64,000 nucleotides of DNA from positions 2,550,001 through 2,614,000 of the forward strand of contig NZ_CP031842.1 in assembly GCF_003441615.1 (NCBI RefSeq), given 5' to 3'. The first letter of the stretch is position 1. Every line of letters begins with the position of its first letter. Below the pieces are notes generated by a model. The model did not search any database and was not told the DNA's origin. It saw nothing but the letters and a program-made list of their open reading frames with translations. The stretch comes from Dechloromonas sp. HYN0024. Its GTDB lineage: Bacteria; Pseudomonadota; Gammaproteobacteria; Burkholderiales; Rhodocyclaceae. Positions 56,714 through 64,000 of this stretch are shown one piece after another. Made by a program: the position numbers and the translations under genes.

Positions 56714-58704
56714 CATTTCTGGAGCAGGCGATCCTCGGCGGCAGTGACCGCCTCCGGCAAGCCAAGGACAACCACGACGTCGCCCTCTTCCAGGCGCGTC
56801 TCCGGGGCCGGCTCCATGGCCCGGATGCCACGACGGCGAACCGCGCTGACCTCGCAGCCCAGTTCATCGAGATTGAGATCATCCAGCGTCCGTCCGATGG
56901 CCGCCGCACCAGAGGCGAGAAGAACGGAGTGAAGGCGCGGCTGGTGCTCGTCCTCTTCATCGTGGTCGCGGTCGGTCATGCCCCGATAGAAACCGCGCAG
57001 CAGACTGTAGCGCTGGGAGCGCGTCTGGCGGATGCGCTTGAGGACGCGGTTGATCGGCACGCCGACCAGGACCAGCGCATGCGAGGCGAGCATCAGGGCG
57101 GCCTCCAGCGCCTCGGGAACAACCTCGGCAGCACCGGCGCGGGACAGACGCTCCATGTCGCGCTCGTCGACCGTACGAACGACGACCGGTAGATCCGGGC
57201 GCAATTCCTGAACGTGATGGAGGACTTTTTCGGCCAATAGCGTGTCGCTGACCGTGACGATAACGACGCTGGCCCGCATCAGCCCGGCCGCAATCAGCGT
57301 TTCCTTTCTGCCGACATCGCCATAGACGACGTTTTCGCCACCCGCCGCCGCTTCACGGACGCGATCCGGGTCAATATCAAGCGCCACGTAATTGATGTCT
57401 TCCTGGGCCAGAAACCGGGCGAGATATTGTCCGTTTCGGCCAAAACCACAAAGGATGGCGTGCTTCTCAGAGCCCATCGACTGGGCGGCGATCCGCGTCA
57501 GTTGCATCGAGCGCATCATCCATTCGCTGGCGACGAAACGGACGACGATGCGTTCGCTATATTGAACAATGAATGGTGCAATGAGCATCGACAGGACCAG
57601 TACGGTCAGGGCGACCTGCTGAATTTCCCGAGGCAGATGAATGATTTCGCCGAGCAGCACGAAGCCGAATTCGCCGCCGGCGCACAACCAGAGTCCGGCG
57701 CGGATGGCATTGCCGGGACTGGAGCCGAGACGCCACGAAAGGAGACCGACAATCAAGGCCTTGATCAGCAGCAAGGCGACCAGCGCCAGCAGGATCTGCC
57801 ACCACAGACCGACCAGCAGGTGCACATCGAGCTTGACCCCGATGGTCACGAAGAAGAGCCCCATCAGCACATCGCGGAAGGACTTGATGTCCTCTTCCAC
57901 CTGCAGCTTGTATTCGGTTTCCGAAATCAGCATGCCGGCCACGAAGGCCCCGAGGGCCAGCGACAGGCCGGCCAGTTCGGTGATGGTGGCCAGCCCGAGC
58001 GTAATCAGCAGCACGTTGAGGACGAACACTTCGGACGATTTGGCGCGGGCCACGAAGTGGAACCACTTGCGCATCAGCCGCTGGCCAAAAACGAGAATCA
58101 CCGCCAGCACGATCACCGCCTTCAATAGGGCGACGCCGAGCAGCATCGCCAGCTTTTCCGGCGGCTGGGTCAGCGAGGGAATGATCACCAGCAGCGGCAC
58201 CACGGCCAGATCCTGGAAGAGCAGCACACCCATGATTTCTCGCCCGTGAGGCGAATCGAGTTGCTGCCGCTCGACCAGCAACTTGGTCAGCACCGCCGTT
58301 GACGACATGGCGAAAACACCGCCCAGCGCGATACCGAATTGCCAGCTGATACCAAAGAGCATGATCAGCCCGGCGATCAGCGTCATGCTCAGCACCACCT
58401 GCAACATACCGAGACCGAAAACGATGCGCTTCATGGCGTACAGCTTGGGCAGCGAGAACTCGAGGCCAATCGAGAACATCAGGAAGACAACCCCGAATTC
58501 GGCCAGATATTCGGCCCGATGCACGTCGTTCATGAGATTGAGCGCATGCGGCCCGATCACGCTGCCGACGAACAGATAGGCCAGCACGGGCGGCAGATTG
58601 AAACGCCGAAAGACCACCACGGCCATCACCGAAGCGCCAAGCAAAAGGAGGACGAGGGAGAGTGCGCTCAAGGCCGTGTCTGAAGTCAGGTATACTTCGG
58701 GCAT
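56713..58704 (-). CDS. Kef-type monovalent cation:proton antiporter (CPA2)
   Basis: 663 residues. Twelve or thirteen TM helices (about 10-385) with the antiporter signature GVVFLMFSIGLEFSLPKL and the Q-D-type LLFQDLAVVPLLV. A cytoplasmic RCK-N domain (about 405-540, ILCGFGRNGQYLARFL) binds nucleotide, and a TrkA-C domain forms the end (about 575-660). Resembles KefB/KefC, which export K+ in exchange for H+ under electrophile stress. Of two adjacent ATGs, 58704 has the better AAGG spacing. It is divergent from kdsD with only 18 bases between starts. Confidence 0.9.
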   Translation of the reverse strand: MPEVYLTSDTALSALSLVLLLLGASVMAVVVFRRFNLPPVLAYLFVGSVIGPHALNLMNDVHRAEYLAEFGVVFLMFSIGLEFSLPKLYAMKRIVFGLGMLQVVLSMTLIAGLIMLFGISWQFGIALGGVFAMSSTAVLTKLLVERQQLDSPHGREIMGVLLFQDLAVVPLLVIIPSLTQPPEKLAMLLGVALLKAVIVLAVILVFGQRLMRKWFHFVARAKSSEVFVLNVLLITLGLATITELAGLSLALGAFVAGMLISETEYKLQVEEDIKSFRDVLMGLFFVTIGVKLDVHLLVGLWWQILLALVALLLIKALIVGLLSWRLGSSPGNAIRAGLWLCAGGEFGFVLLGEIIHLPREIQQVALTVLVLSMLIAPFIVQYSERIVVRFVASEWMMRSMQLTRIAAQSMGSEKHAILCGFGRNGQYLARFLAQEDINYVALDIDPDRVREAAAGGENVVYGDVGRKETLIAAGLMRASVVIVTVSDTLLAEKVLHHVQELRPDLPVVVRTVDERDMERLSRAGAAEVVPEALEAALMLASHALVLVGVPINRVLKRIRQTRSQRYSLLRGFYRGMTDRDHDEEDEHQPRLHSVLLASGAAAIGRTLDDLNLDELGCEVSAVRRRGIRAMEPAPETRLEEGDVVVVLGLPEAVTAAEDRLLQK

Positions 58705-58722
58705 CATAACCTTAGCCAGCCC

Positions 58723-59721
58723 ATGAACCCAAGCCAATCTACCGCCCGCTTCTCGCCGGAACGCGCTCTGGAACTGGGCCGTCAGACCCTGAGCATTGAA
58801 GCGGCTGCGGTCCTCGCGCTAAAAGACCGGATTAACGAAGATTTTTCGCGCGCCGTCGAGCTGATCCTCAACTGCCATGGCCGCCTAATCGTCAGCGGCA
58901 TGGGAAAATCCGGCCACATTGCCCGCAAGATCGCCGCCACCATGGCCAGCACCGGCACCCCGGCTTATTTTGTCCATCCTGCCGAAGCCAGTCATGGCGA
59001 TCTCGGCATGATCACCCGCGACGACGTCCTGCTCGCCCTTTCCAACTCCGGCGAATCCGGCGAGTTGCTGAGCATCCTGCCTGCCCTCAAGCGTCAGGGT
59101 GCCAAGATCATTTCGATGACTGGCGCCCCGACCTCGACCCTGGCCCGCGAAGCAGACGTGCACCTCGATGCCGGCGTCAGCCAGGAAGCCTGTCCGCACA
59201 ACCTGGCACCGACCGCCAGTACGACAGCGGCGCTGGCCCTTGGCGATGCGCTCGCTGTCGCCCTGCTCGACGCGCGCGGCTTTGGCCCTGAGGATTTCGC
59301 CCGCTCCCACCCCGGTGGCTCGCTCGGTCGCCGCCTGCTCACCCACGTCCGCGACGTCATGCGCGCCGACGACCGGGTGCCGGCAGTCGCCCCGACCACC
59401 CCGATCACCGATGCGATCATCGCCATGTCGCGCGGCGGCCTCGGCCTGGTCGCCATCACCGACCCGGCCAATGTCGTCCTCGGCATCTTCACCGATGGTG
59501 ACCTGCGCCGCGCCTTCGAAAAGCGTATCGATCTGCAGTCGGGGGACATCGCCTCGGTCATGCATGCCGCGCCGCGCACCATCGGCCCCGAGCGCCTCGC
59601 CGTCGAAGCTGTCGAAATGATGGAACGCTTGCGCATCAACGCCCTGCTCGTCGTCGATGCCGACAATCACCTGATCGGTGCCCTCAACATGCACGACCTC
59701 TTCACCGCCAAGGTCATCTGA
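58723..59721 (+). CDS. kdsD: Arabinose-5-phosphate isomerase
   Basis: 332 residues. SIS domain about 45-180 with GMGKSGHIARKIAATMASTG and SNSGESGELL, then two CBS domains (about 205-330). It turns ribulose-5-P into arabinose-5-P for KDO synthesis. Start ATG 18 bases from the divergent antiporter start; it overlaps kdsC by 1 base (TGATG). Confidence 0.96.
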   Translation: MNPSQSTARFSPERALELGRQTLSIEAAAVLALKDRINEDFSRAVELILNCHGRLIVSGMGKSGHIARKIAATMASTGTPAYFVHPAEASHGDLGMITRDDVLLALSNSGESGELLSILPALKRQGAKIISMTGAPTSTLAREADVHLDAGVSQEACPHNLAPTASTTAALALGDALAVALLDARGFGPEDFARSHPGGSLGRRLLTHVRDVMRADDRVPAVAPTTPITDAIIAMSRGGLGLVAITDPANVVLGIFTDGDLRRAFEKRIDLQSGDIASVMHAAPRTIGPERLAVEAVEMMERLRINALLVVDADNHLIGALNMHDLFTAKVI

Positions 59722-60248
59722 TGGACAACCAAACCCGCGCTGCCCGCATCAAGCTCGTCGCCTTCGACATCGACGGCGTGATGACCGATGGCGGCCTGCA
59801 TTACACCGACGACGGACACGAACTGAAAACCTTCAACGTCCAGGACGGCCTCGGCGTCGTCCTGCTCCGGCGCGCCGGCATCGACGTCGCCATCATCACC
59901 GGCCGCACCTCCCATGTCGTCTCCTGCCGCGCCCGCGACCTCGGCGTCGAGCATGTGTTCCACGGCGTCGGCGACAAGGGGTCGGTCTCCGCCGGCCTGC
60001 TCGAAAAACTCGGCCTGCAGTGGGATGAACTGGCTTTCATGGGCGATGACCTGATCGACCTGCCGGCCATGACCCGCTGTGGTTTCGCCATCGCCCCCGC
60101 CAATGCCCGCCCCATCGTCAAGCAACATGCTCACATGGTTACCGAGGCGGGCGGCGGCAAGGGTGCCGTGCGTGAAGCCATCGAATTCATCCTGACCGCC
60201 CAGGGCAAGCTCGATGCGGCTTTCGCCCCCTACCTCGGCGCATCATGA
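59721..60248 (+). CDS. kdsC: KDO 8-phosphate phosphatase
   Basis: 175 residues, HAD superfamily without a cap domain. Motif I is AFDIDGVMTDG (nucleophile and acid Asp), motif II IITGRTS, and motif IV FMGDDLIDLPAM. It produces KDO for lipid A core. The overlap with lptC is 4 bases. Confidence 0.96.
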   Translation: MDNQTRAARIKLVAFDIDGVMTDGGLHYTDDGHELKTFNVQDGLGVVLLRRAGIDVAIITGRTSHVVSCRARDLGVEHVFHGVGDKGSVSAGLLEKLGLQWDELAFMGDDLIDLPAMTRCGFAIAPANARPIVKQHAHMVTEAGGGKGAVREAIEFILTAQGKLDAAFAPYLGAS

Positions 60249-60826
60249 AGCACTGGCCCAGCCACGTCTTTCCGGTCATCGTCCTGGCCATCCTGGCCGG
60301 GCTCAGCTTCTGGCTGCAAAGTACCGTTGACCGTGGCGAAACGAGGAACGATGGCAAGTTCCGTCACGACCCGGATGCCATTGCCGAGAATTTCGAAGTA
60401 CGCCGTTTCGACGAACAGGGTCACATCAGGTATCGGCTGACCGGCCCCTACCTCGTGCACTATCCGGACGACGATACCTCCGAACTCAAAACGCCCATCC
60501 TCACCAGCTACCGCACCGATGGCTCACAGATCAACGTTACCGGTGAGCATGCCAGGGTGACTGCCAAGGGCGAAACGGTCTTTCTCTGGGACAATGTAGT
60601 GATTACCCGGCCAGCCACCGCCGACCGCCAGGCAATGGTCGCCCGCATGCCTGACCTGACCGCCCAACCCGAAGCCGGCCTCGCCTTTACCGGCAGCCCG
60701 GTTGAAATCAACCAGGGACAATCCTGGATCAAGGGCATCGGCATGGATCTTGACAACAACACCTCCACCCTCGTCCTGCATGCGCAGGCGCGCGGGGTAT
60801 ACATTCGACCCAGGGCCGCGCCATGA
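60245..60826 (+). CDS. lptC: LptC, LPS export protein
   Basis: 193 residues. One N-terminal TM (about 5-24) and a periplasmic beta-jellyroll with FEVRRFDEQGHIRYRLTG and the EHARVTAKGETVFLWDNV segment. It bridges the LptBFG transporter and LptA. It overlaps lptA by 4 bases. Confidence 0.93.
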   Translation: MKHWPSHVFPVIVLAILAGLSFWLQSTVDRGETRNDGKFRHDPDAIAENFEVRRFDEQGHIRYRLTGPYLVHYPDDDTSELKTPILTSYRTDGSQINVTGEHARVTAKGETVFLWDNVVITRPATADRQAMVARMPDLTAQPEAGLAFTGSPVEINQGQSWIKGIGMDLDNNTSTLVLHAQARGVYIRPRAAP

Positions 60827-61419
60827 AAATCACAATTGCCACGCTCACCCTCTTCCTCCTGATCAGCCTGACCGCGCACGCCGAGCGGGCCGACCGCGAC
60901 AAGCCAATGCTGCTTGAGGCGAATCGCGCCTCGATTGACGACGCCAAGAAAATCCAGATTCTCGAAGGCGACGTCCTGATCACCAAAGGCACGATGAGCC
61001 TCAAGGCCGACCGCGTCGTCATCACCGAAGACCAGTACGGCTTCCAGAAAGGCACCGCCTTCGGCGGCAAGAACGGGCTCGCCCACTTCCGCCAGAAACG
61101 CGAAGGCAAGGAGGAATACATCGAGGGCGAAGGCGAACGCATCGAGTACAACACCAACAGTGAAATCCTCGAACTGTTCCATCGCGCCTGGGTCAAGAAC
61201 GGCGAAGACCTGGTCCGGGGCGATTACATCTGGTACGACGCGATCAGCGAAAAATATCTCGTCACCGCCGGCGACAGCCGCGACCCGAAGGCCCCCCCGG
61301 CCCGTGTCCGCGCCGTCATTCAGCCCAAAAACAAGGACAGTGAACCGAAGCCTGCTCCCCGTGGCGGCGCCCTTGAACTCAAAGGTACCGCCAACCTCGG
61401 ATCGCCAAACGCACAATAG
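60823..61419 (+). CDS. lptA: LptA, periplasmic LPS transport protein
   Basis: 198 residues. Signal peptide (cleaved near TAHAE), then the OstA-like beta-jellyroll (about 25-165) with ILEGDVLITKGTMSLKADRV and VRGDYIWYDA. It carries LPS across the periplasm. The C-terminal 30 residues are Pro/Lys-rich. In most relatives lptB and then rpoN follow at once; here a 238-base gap with a terminator and phasin genes follows. Confidence 0.94.
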   Translation: MKITIATLTLFLLISLTAHAERADRDKPMLLEANRASIDDAKKIQILEGDVLITKGTMSLKADRVVITEDQYGFQKGTAFGGKNGLAHFRQKREGKEEYIEGEGERIEYNTNSEILELFHRAWVKNGEDLVRGDYIWYDAISEKYLVTAGDSRDPKAPPARVRAVIQPKNKDSEPKPAPRGGALELKGTANLGSPNAQ

Positions 61420-61482
61420 CAGTGCATCGCGACTCGCGCAGCCTGTAAACCCGCGCCTTTACAGGGCCGGCCAAGGCACCTC

Positions 61483-61510
61483 AAGCCCATGATTTTCATG
61501 GGCTTATTTA
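61483..61510 (+). terminator. Terminator after lptA
   Basis: Stem AAGCCCATGA...TCATGGGCTT with a short TTT loop, followed by ATTTATTATT. It closes the kdsD-lptA transcript. Confidence 0.8.
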
Positions 61511-61534
61511 TTATTGTGCACCGCACAAAAATAA
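61508..61534. promoter_or_regulatory. Palindromic operator candidate upstream of the phasin promoter
   Basis: TTATT-a-TTGTGC-ACC-GCACAA-a-AATAA is a 27-nt inverted repeat with one mismatched pair. It abuts the -35 box. A second partial copy of its core (GTGCAGTGCAAC) lies at 61575-61586, just after the -10 box. The position suits the polyhydroxyalkanoate regulator PhaR; that identity is inferred. Confidence 0.55.
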
Positions 61535-61536
61535 TG

Positions 61537-61564
61537 TTGACAATACAACAATGTCCCCTATAAT
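61537..61564 (+). promoter_or_regulatory. Consensus sigma70 promoter of the phasin genes
   Basis: TTGACA (61537-61542), 16 bases, TATAAT (61559-61564). Both hexamers are perfect. Transcription should begin about 61571, giving a leader of about 87 bases before the phasin ATG. Confidence 0.9.
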
Positions 61565-61657
61565 TAAGGCCATGGTGCAGTGCAACATCGCCTCATGGGA
61601 TAGCGCTGCTACGGTTCAAGACTGTTCTGCATAACCTTTTAATTCTGGAGATAACCC

Positions 61658-62221
61658 ATGACTTTCAACTTCACCACCCCCGAGCAATTCGCCTCCGCCA
61701 ACAAGGCTACCGTTGATTCCCTGCTGTCGCTGGCCAACACCGCCCTGGCTTCGGCCGAGCGCATCGCCGCCCTGAACCTCAACACCGCCCGTTCGCTGGT
61801 TGAAGACTCTGTCTCCGGCGCCAAGGCCCTGATGGGTGCCAAGGACGTTCAGGAAGCCCTGTCCATCCAGGCTTCGCTGGCCCAGCCGAATGTCGAAAAG
61901 GCCGTTGCCTACTCGCGTTCCGTGTATGAAATCTCGGCCCAGACCCAGGAAGAACTGTCGAAGATGGTCGAAGGCCAGTTCGGCGACTTCCAGAAGACTG
62001 TTGCCGGCCTGCTCGACAAGGCTGCCAAGTCTGCTCCGGCTGGTTCTGATGTTGCCGTTGCTGCCGTCAAGTCGGCCATTGCTGCCGCCACCTCGGCTTT
62101 CGACAACATGAACAAGGCTGCCAAGCAGGTTGCTGAAATCACCGAAGCCAACGTCGCTGCCGCGACCAACGCCACGGTCAAGGCTGTCGGCGCCACCGCC
62201 GCCGCTTCCAAGAAGAAGTAA
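61658..62221 (+). CDS. Phasin family protein (PHA granule-associated), copy 1
   Basis: 187 residues, almost all helical and Ala-rich. Matches the phasin pattern: N-terminal FTTPEQFASANKATVDSLLSLA, the central YSRSVYEISAQTQEELSKMV, and a Lys/Ala-rich tail ending SKKK. Phasins coat polyhydroxyalkanoate granules and control their size. A GGAGATAACCC Shine-Dalgarno precedes the ATG. Codon use is strongly biased, as expected for a highly expressed gene. Confidence 0.93.
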   Translation: MTFNFTTPEQFASANKATVDSLLSLANTALASAERIAALNLNTARSLVEDSVSGAKALMGAKDVQEALSIQASLAQPNVEKAVAYSRSVYEISAQTQEELSKMVEGQFGDFQKTVAGLLDKAAKSAPAGSDVAVAAVKSAIAAATSAFDNMNKAAKQVAEITEANVAAATNATVKAVGATAAASKKK

Positions 62222-62230
62222 TTTGCCTGT

Positions 62231-62255
62231 AACCCCCGCCTCGGCGGGGGTTTTT
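62231..62255 (+). terminator. Terminator between the two phasin genes
   Basis: Stem AACCCCCGC/GCGGGGGTT, CTCG loop, followed by TTTG. It could cut expression of the second copy or be read through. Confidence 0.88.
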
Positions 62256-62289
62256 GCTTGTCCGCACCACTAAAACCAAGGAGATGACA

Positions 62290-62853
62290 ATGAGCAACCC
62301 GAATTTTGAACAACTGACCGCCGCCCAAAAAGCCAACGCCGAAGTCATGACGACCCTGCTGCGCACCGCCTTCAACGGCGTCGAGCGCCTGACCGCCCTG
62401 AACATGGCCGCTTCCCGCGAATTCTTCAACAACACCATGGCCGGCACCCAGCAACTGCTGAGCGCCAAGGATGCCAATGCTGTTGCCAAGCTGAACACCG
62501 AACTGGCCCAGCCGAACGCCGCCAAGTGGATGGACTACTCGCGTAGCGTCTACGAACTGGTTTCCGAAATGCAGAAGGAAGTCACTTCGGTCATGGAAGC
62601 CCAGTACAGCACCTTCACCAAGAACGCCACCAGCGCCGTCGACAAGGCCAAGTCCTCCGCACCGGTCGGTGGTGACGTCTTCGCCGCCACCATGCAGTCC
62701 ATGCTGAACGCCTCGACCAAGGCTTTCGACAACATGACCGGCATGGCCAAGCAACTGTCCGACATCGCTGAAGCCAACATGGCTGCCGCCGGCAAGGTTG
62801 CCGCCCCGGCCAAGAGCGCCACGGCTGCTGCTGCCAAGAAGGCTGCCAAGTAA
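62290..62853 (+). CDS. Phasin family protein, copy 2
   Basis: 187 residues, related to copy 1: FEQLTAAQKANAEVMTTLL, ALNMAASREFF, then AQPNAAKWMDYSRSVYELVS and an Ala/Lys tail (ATAAAAKKAAK). The shared AQPN...YSRSVYE block and equal length suggest tandem duplication followed by divergence. AAGGAGATGACA gives a strong Shine-Dalgarno. No separate promoter was seen in the 34-base gap after the internal terminator, so expression may depend on read-through. Confidence 0.92.
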   Translation: MSNPNFEQLTAAQKANAEVMTTLLRTAFNGVERLTALNMAASREFFNNTMAGTQQLLSAKDANAVAKLNTELAQPNAAKWMDYSRSVYELVSEMQKEVTSVMEAQYSTFTKNATSAVDKAKSSAPVGGDVFAATMQSMLNASTKAFDNMTGMAKQLSDIAEANMAAAGKVAAPAKSATAAAAKKAAK

Positions 62854-62875
62854 TCCCAGCCCGGTATTGACAAAA

Positions 62876-62896
62876 AACCCGCGAATATCGCGGGTT
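62876..62896 (+). terminator. Hairpin after the second phasin gene
   Basis: AACCCGCGA/TCGCGGGTT inverted repeat with few T residues after it (GTAATG). Preceded by AAAAA, it may work better on the minus strand. Confidence 0.65.
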
Positions 62897-62916
62897 GTAA
62901 TGAGATGGTCAGCCCG

Positions 62917-64000
62917 ATCCCCACCAGCGGTAAGCTGAGTGGGGATTTTTCCTTTTGGAGGCCATCATCATGAACACGGTTACCATCATTGGCATTGATC
63001 TTGGTAAGCATTGCTTTCATTTGCATGGGCAAGATGCGCAAGGTCGCATGGTATTTCGTAAGAAACTCTCGCGTAGCCAGATGTTGACGCAGCCGTCCAA
63101 TTTTCCGGTTTGTCGCGTTGTGATGGAAGCGTGTGCTGGAGCGCACTGGATTGCTCGGCGCTTATCGGCGATGGGCCACGAGGCGAAATTGATTTCGCCG
63201 CAGTTTGTAAAGCCATTCGTCCAAGGCAACAAGAATGACTTTGCCGATGCGCAGGCCATCTGCGAAGCGGCGAGCCGACCGAACATGCGCTTTGTGAGTC
63301 CGCGCAATGAAAGCCAGCAGACCATCTCAGCCACGCATCGCGTACGTGAGGCGCTGGTGCGTGACCGGACGTCCACGACTAACCAGATCCACGCCTTCTT
63401 GCTGGAATTCGGGATCAGCCTACCCAAAGGGCCGGCCATCATCAAACGCTTGCCAGCCGTGCTGGCCGAGCATGAAGTGGCACTGCCACCTCGCCTGATT
63501 GCTGTCATCGAGCGTCTGCGTGCGCATTTCAAATATCTGGATGAACAGATCAAAGCGGTCGAGAGCGAATTGTCTCAACAACTGGCCGAAGACGAGCGCA
63601 GCCAACGCTTATTGGAGATTCCTGGTATTGGGCCGATCACCGCGAGTGTTCTGGCGGTCGAATTGGGCGATGCCCATCAATTTGCCAATGCTCGCCAGTT
63701 CGCTGCCTCCATCGGTCTGGTGCCCCGTCAGTACAGCACTGGGGGCAAACCGACCTTGCTCGGCATTAGCAAACGGGGCGACAAGAATTTGCGACGATTG
63801 CTCGTCCAGGGGGCGCGCACCATCATGCAACGTATTCAGACAAGAAGCGATGGGCTCGGTGAATGGGTACGGGACATGCTGTGCCGACGGCACTCGAATG
63901 TCGTGGCCTAGGCGCTGGCCAACAAAATGGCGAGGATCGCCTGGGCCATCCTCGCCAAAGGAACACACTATCAACCCCGTTCGCTGGCTGCCACCATCTG
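62917..64000 (+). mobile_element. IS110-family (IS1111-type) insertion sequence, right part outside the window
   Basis: The element carries a DEDD transposase and begins somewhere after the phasin terminator. An inverted repeat ATCCCCAC/GTGGGGAT (62917-62924 and 62939-62946) lies just before the transposase and may be part of the left end or a hairpin that blocks read-through. The left boundary is not defined because IS110 elements lack clear terminal repeats and target duplications. The right end is cut off at 64000. Confidence 0.75.
62970..63911 (+). pseudogene. IS110-family transposase with in-frame amber codon near the C-terminus
   Basis: 313 residues up to TAG at 63909-63911. The DEDD RuvC-like domain shows Asp10 (GIDLGKH), Glu53 (VVMEACAGAHW), Asp90 and Asp93 (NKNDFADAQAI). 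The C-terminal transposase domain has EIPGIGPITASVLA and SIGLVPRQYSTGGKPTLLGIS with the conserved Ser. After TAG the same frame continues as ALANKMARIAWAILAKGTHY to the window edge, which is the normal IS110 C-terminus. The stop therefore cuts the usual last 30 or so residues. Activity is doubtful unless the tail is dispensable or the codon is read through. Start ATG at 62970 has GGAGG upstream. Confidence 0.88.

Noticed and set aside
62917..62946. The hairpin before the IS110 transposase as its bridge RNA
   Set aside because: It is only about 30 nt and has no room for target and donor loops; in IS1111-type elements the RNA is expected downstream.

Overview
The window looks like chromosome of a betaproteobacterium of the Rhodocyclales, close to Dechloromonas/Azonexus. 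This rests on the high GC content, the gene order murA-hisG-hisD ... hisB-hisH-hisA-hisF-hisI-hisE-HIT-tatA-tatB-tatC next to an mla operon, tandem phasin genes for polyhydroxyalkanoate granules, and the FimV, PglL and MSHA-type pilus gene sets. The species is inferred from gene content; no rRNA gene is present to confirm it.

Layout. 1-3.5 kb: the end of a probable lapG, lapD (inactive c-di-GMP receptor) and a CYTH-CHAD protein. 3.5-7.3 kb: a type IV pilin between two Wzy/PglL-type membrane glycosyltransferases. 7.4-11.4 kb: a signalling block with a GAF-HD-GYP c-di-GMP phosphodiesterase, a class II cyclic nucleotide phosphodiesterase, a double FHA protein and a PP2C phosphatase. 11.6-19.1 kb: metabolic and transport genes (ornithine cyclodeaminase family, TerC, sucCD, MATE, paaK, FAH family). 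19.2-21.0 kb: a fimV-like gene split by a frameshift at a C9 tract. 21-25.2 kb: Nif3, a DegS-like protease, YafJ and tatABC. 25.3-33.7 kb: the histidine genes, interrupted by an inverted hisC, a stand-alone CZB zinc-domain protein and a two-gene chromate transporter. 33.8-41 kb: a cold-shock gene, murA, ibaG, an ABC-2 exporter and mlaBCADEF.

41-56.7 kb is an MSHA-type pilus assembly locus (mshM-L-N-E-G-I-J-K). It is preceded by a sigma54-dependent response regulator and followed by a truncated pilin-like gene, a class III adenylate cyclase, a sensor kinase and a prepilin gene. That prepilin gene has a near-perfect -24/-12 sigma54 promoter with a cluster of TGTC elements upstream. The MshE ATPase keeps the tandem MshEN c-di-GMP motif. 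The kinase and regulator at the two ends of the locus resemble a PilS/PilR or PrsK/PrsR pair. Taken together, this suggests that c-di-GMP, cAMP and sigma54 signals meet on surface pili. This wiring is the most interesting hypothesis in the window, and it is inference.

56.7-61.4 kb: a Kef-type antiporter and kdsD-kdsC-lptC-lptA. 61.5-62.9 kb: two phasin genes behind a consensus sigma70 promoter and a palindromic operator candidate. 62.9-64 kb: an IS110/IS1111-type transposase with an in-frame amber codon near its C-terminus, cut by the window edge. No rRNA, tRNA or CRISPR array was seen, and no stretch longer than 300 bases lacks a gene.
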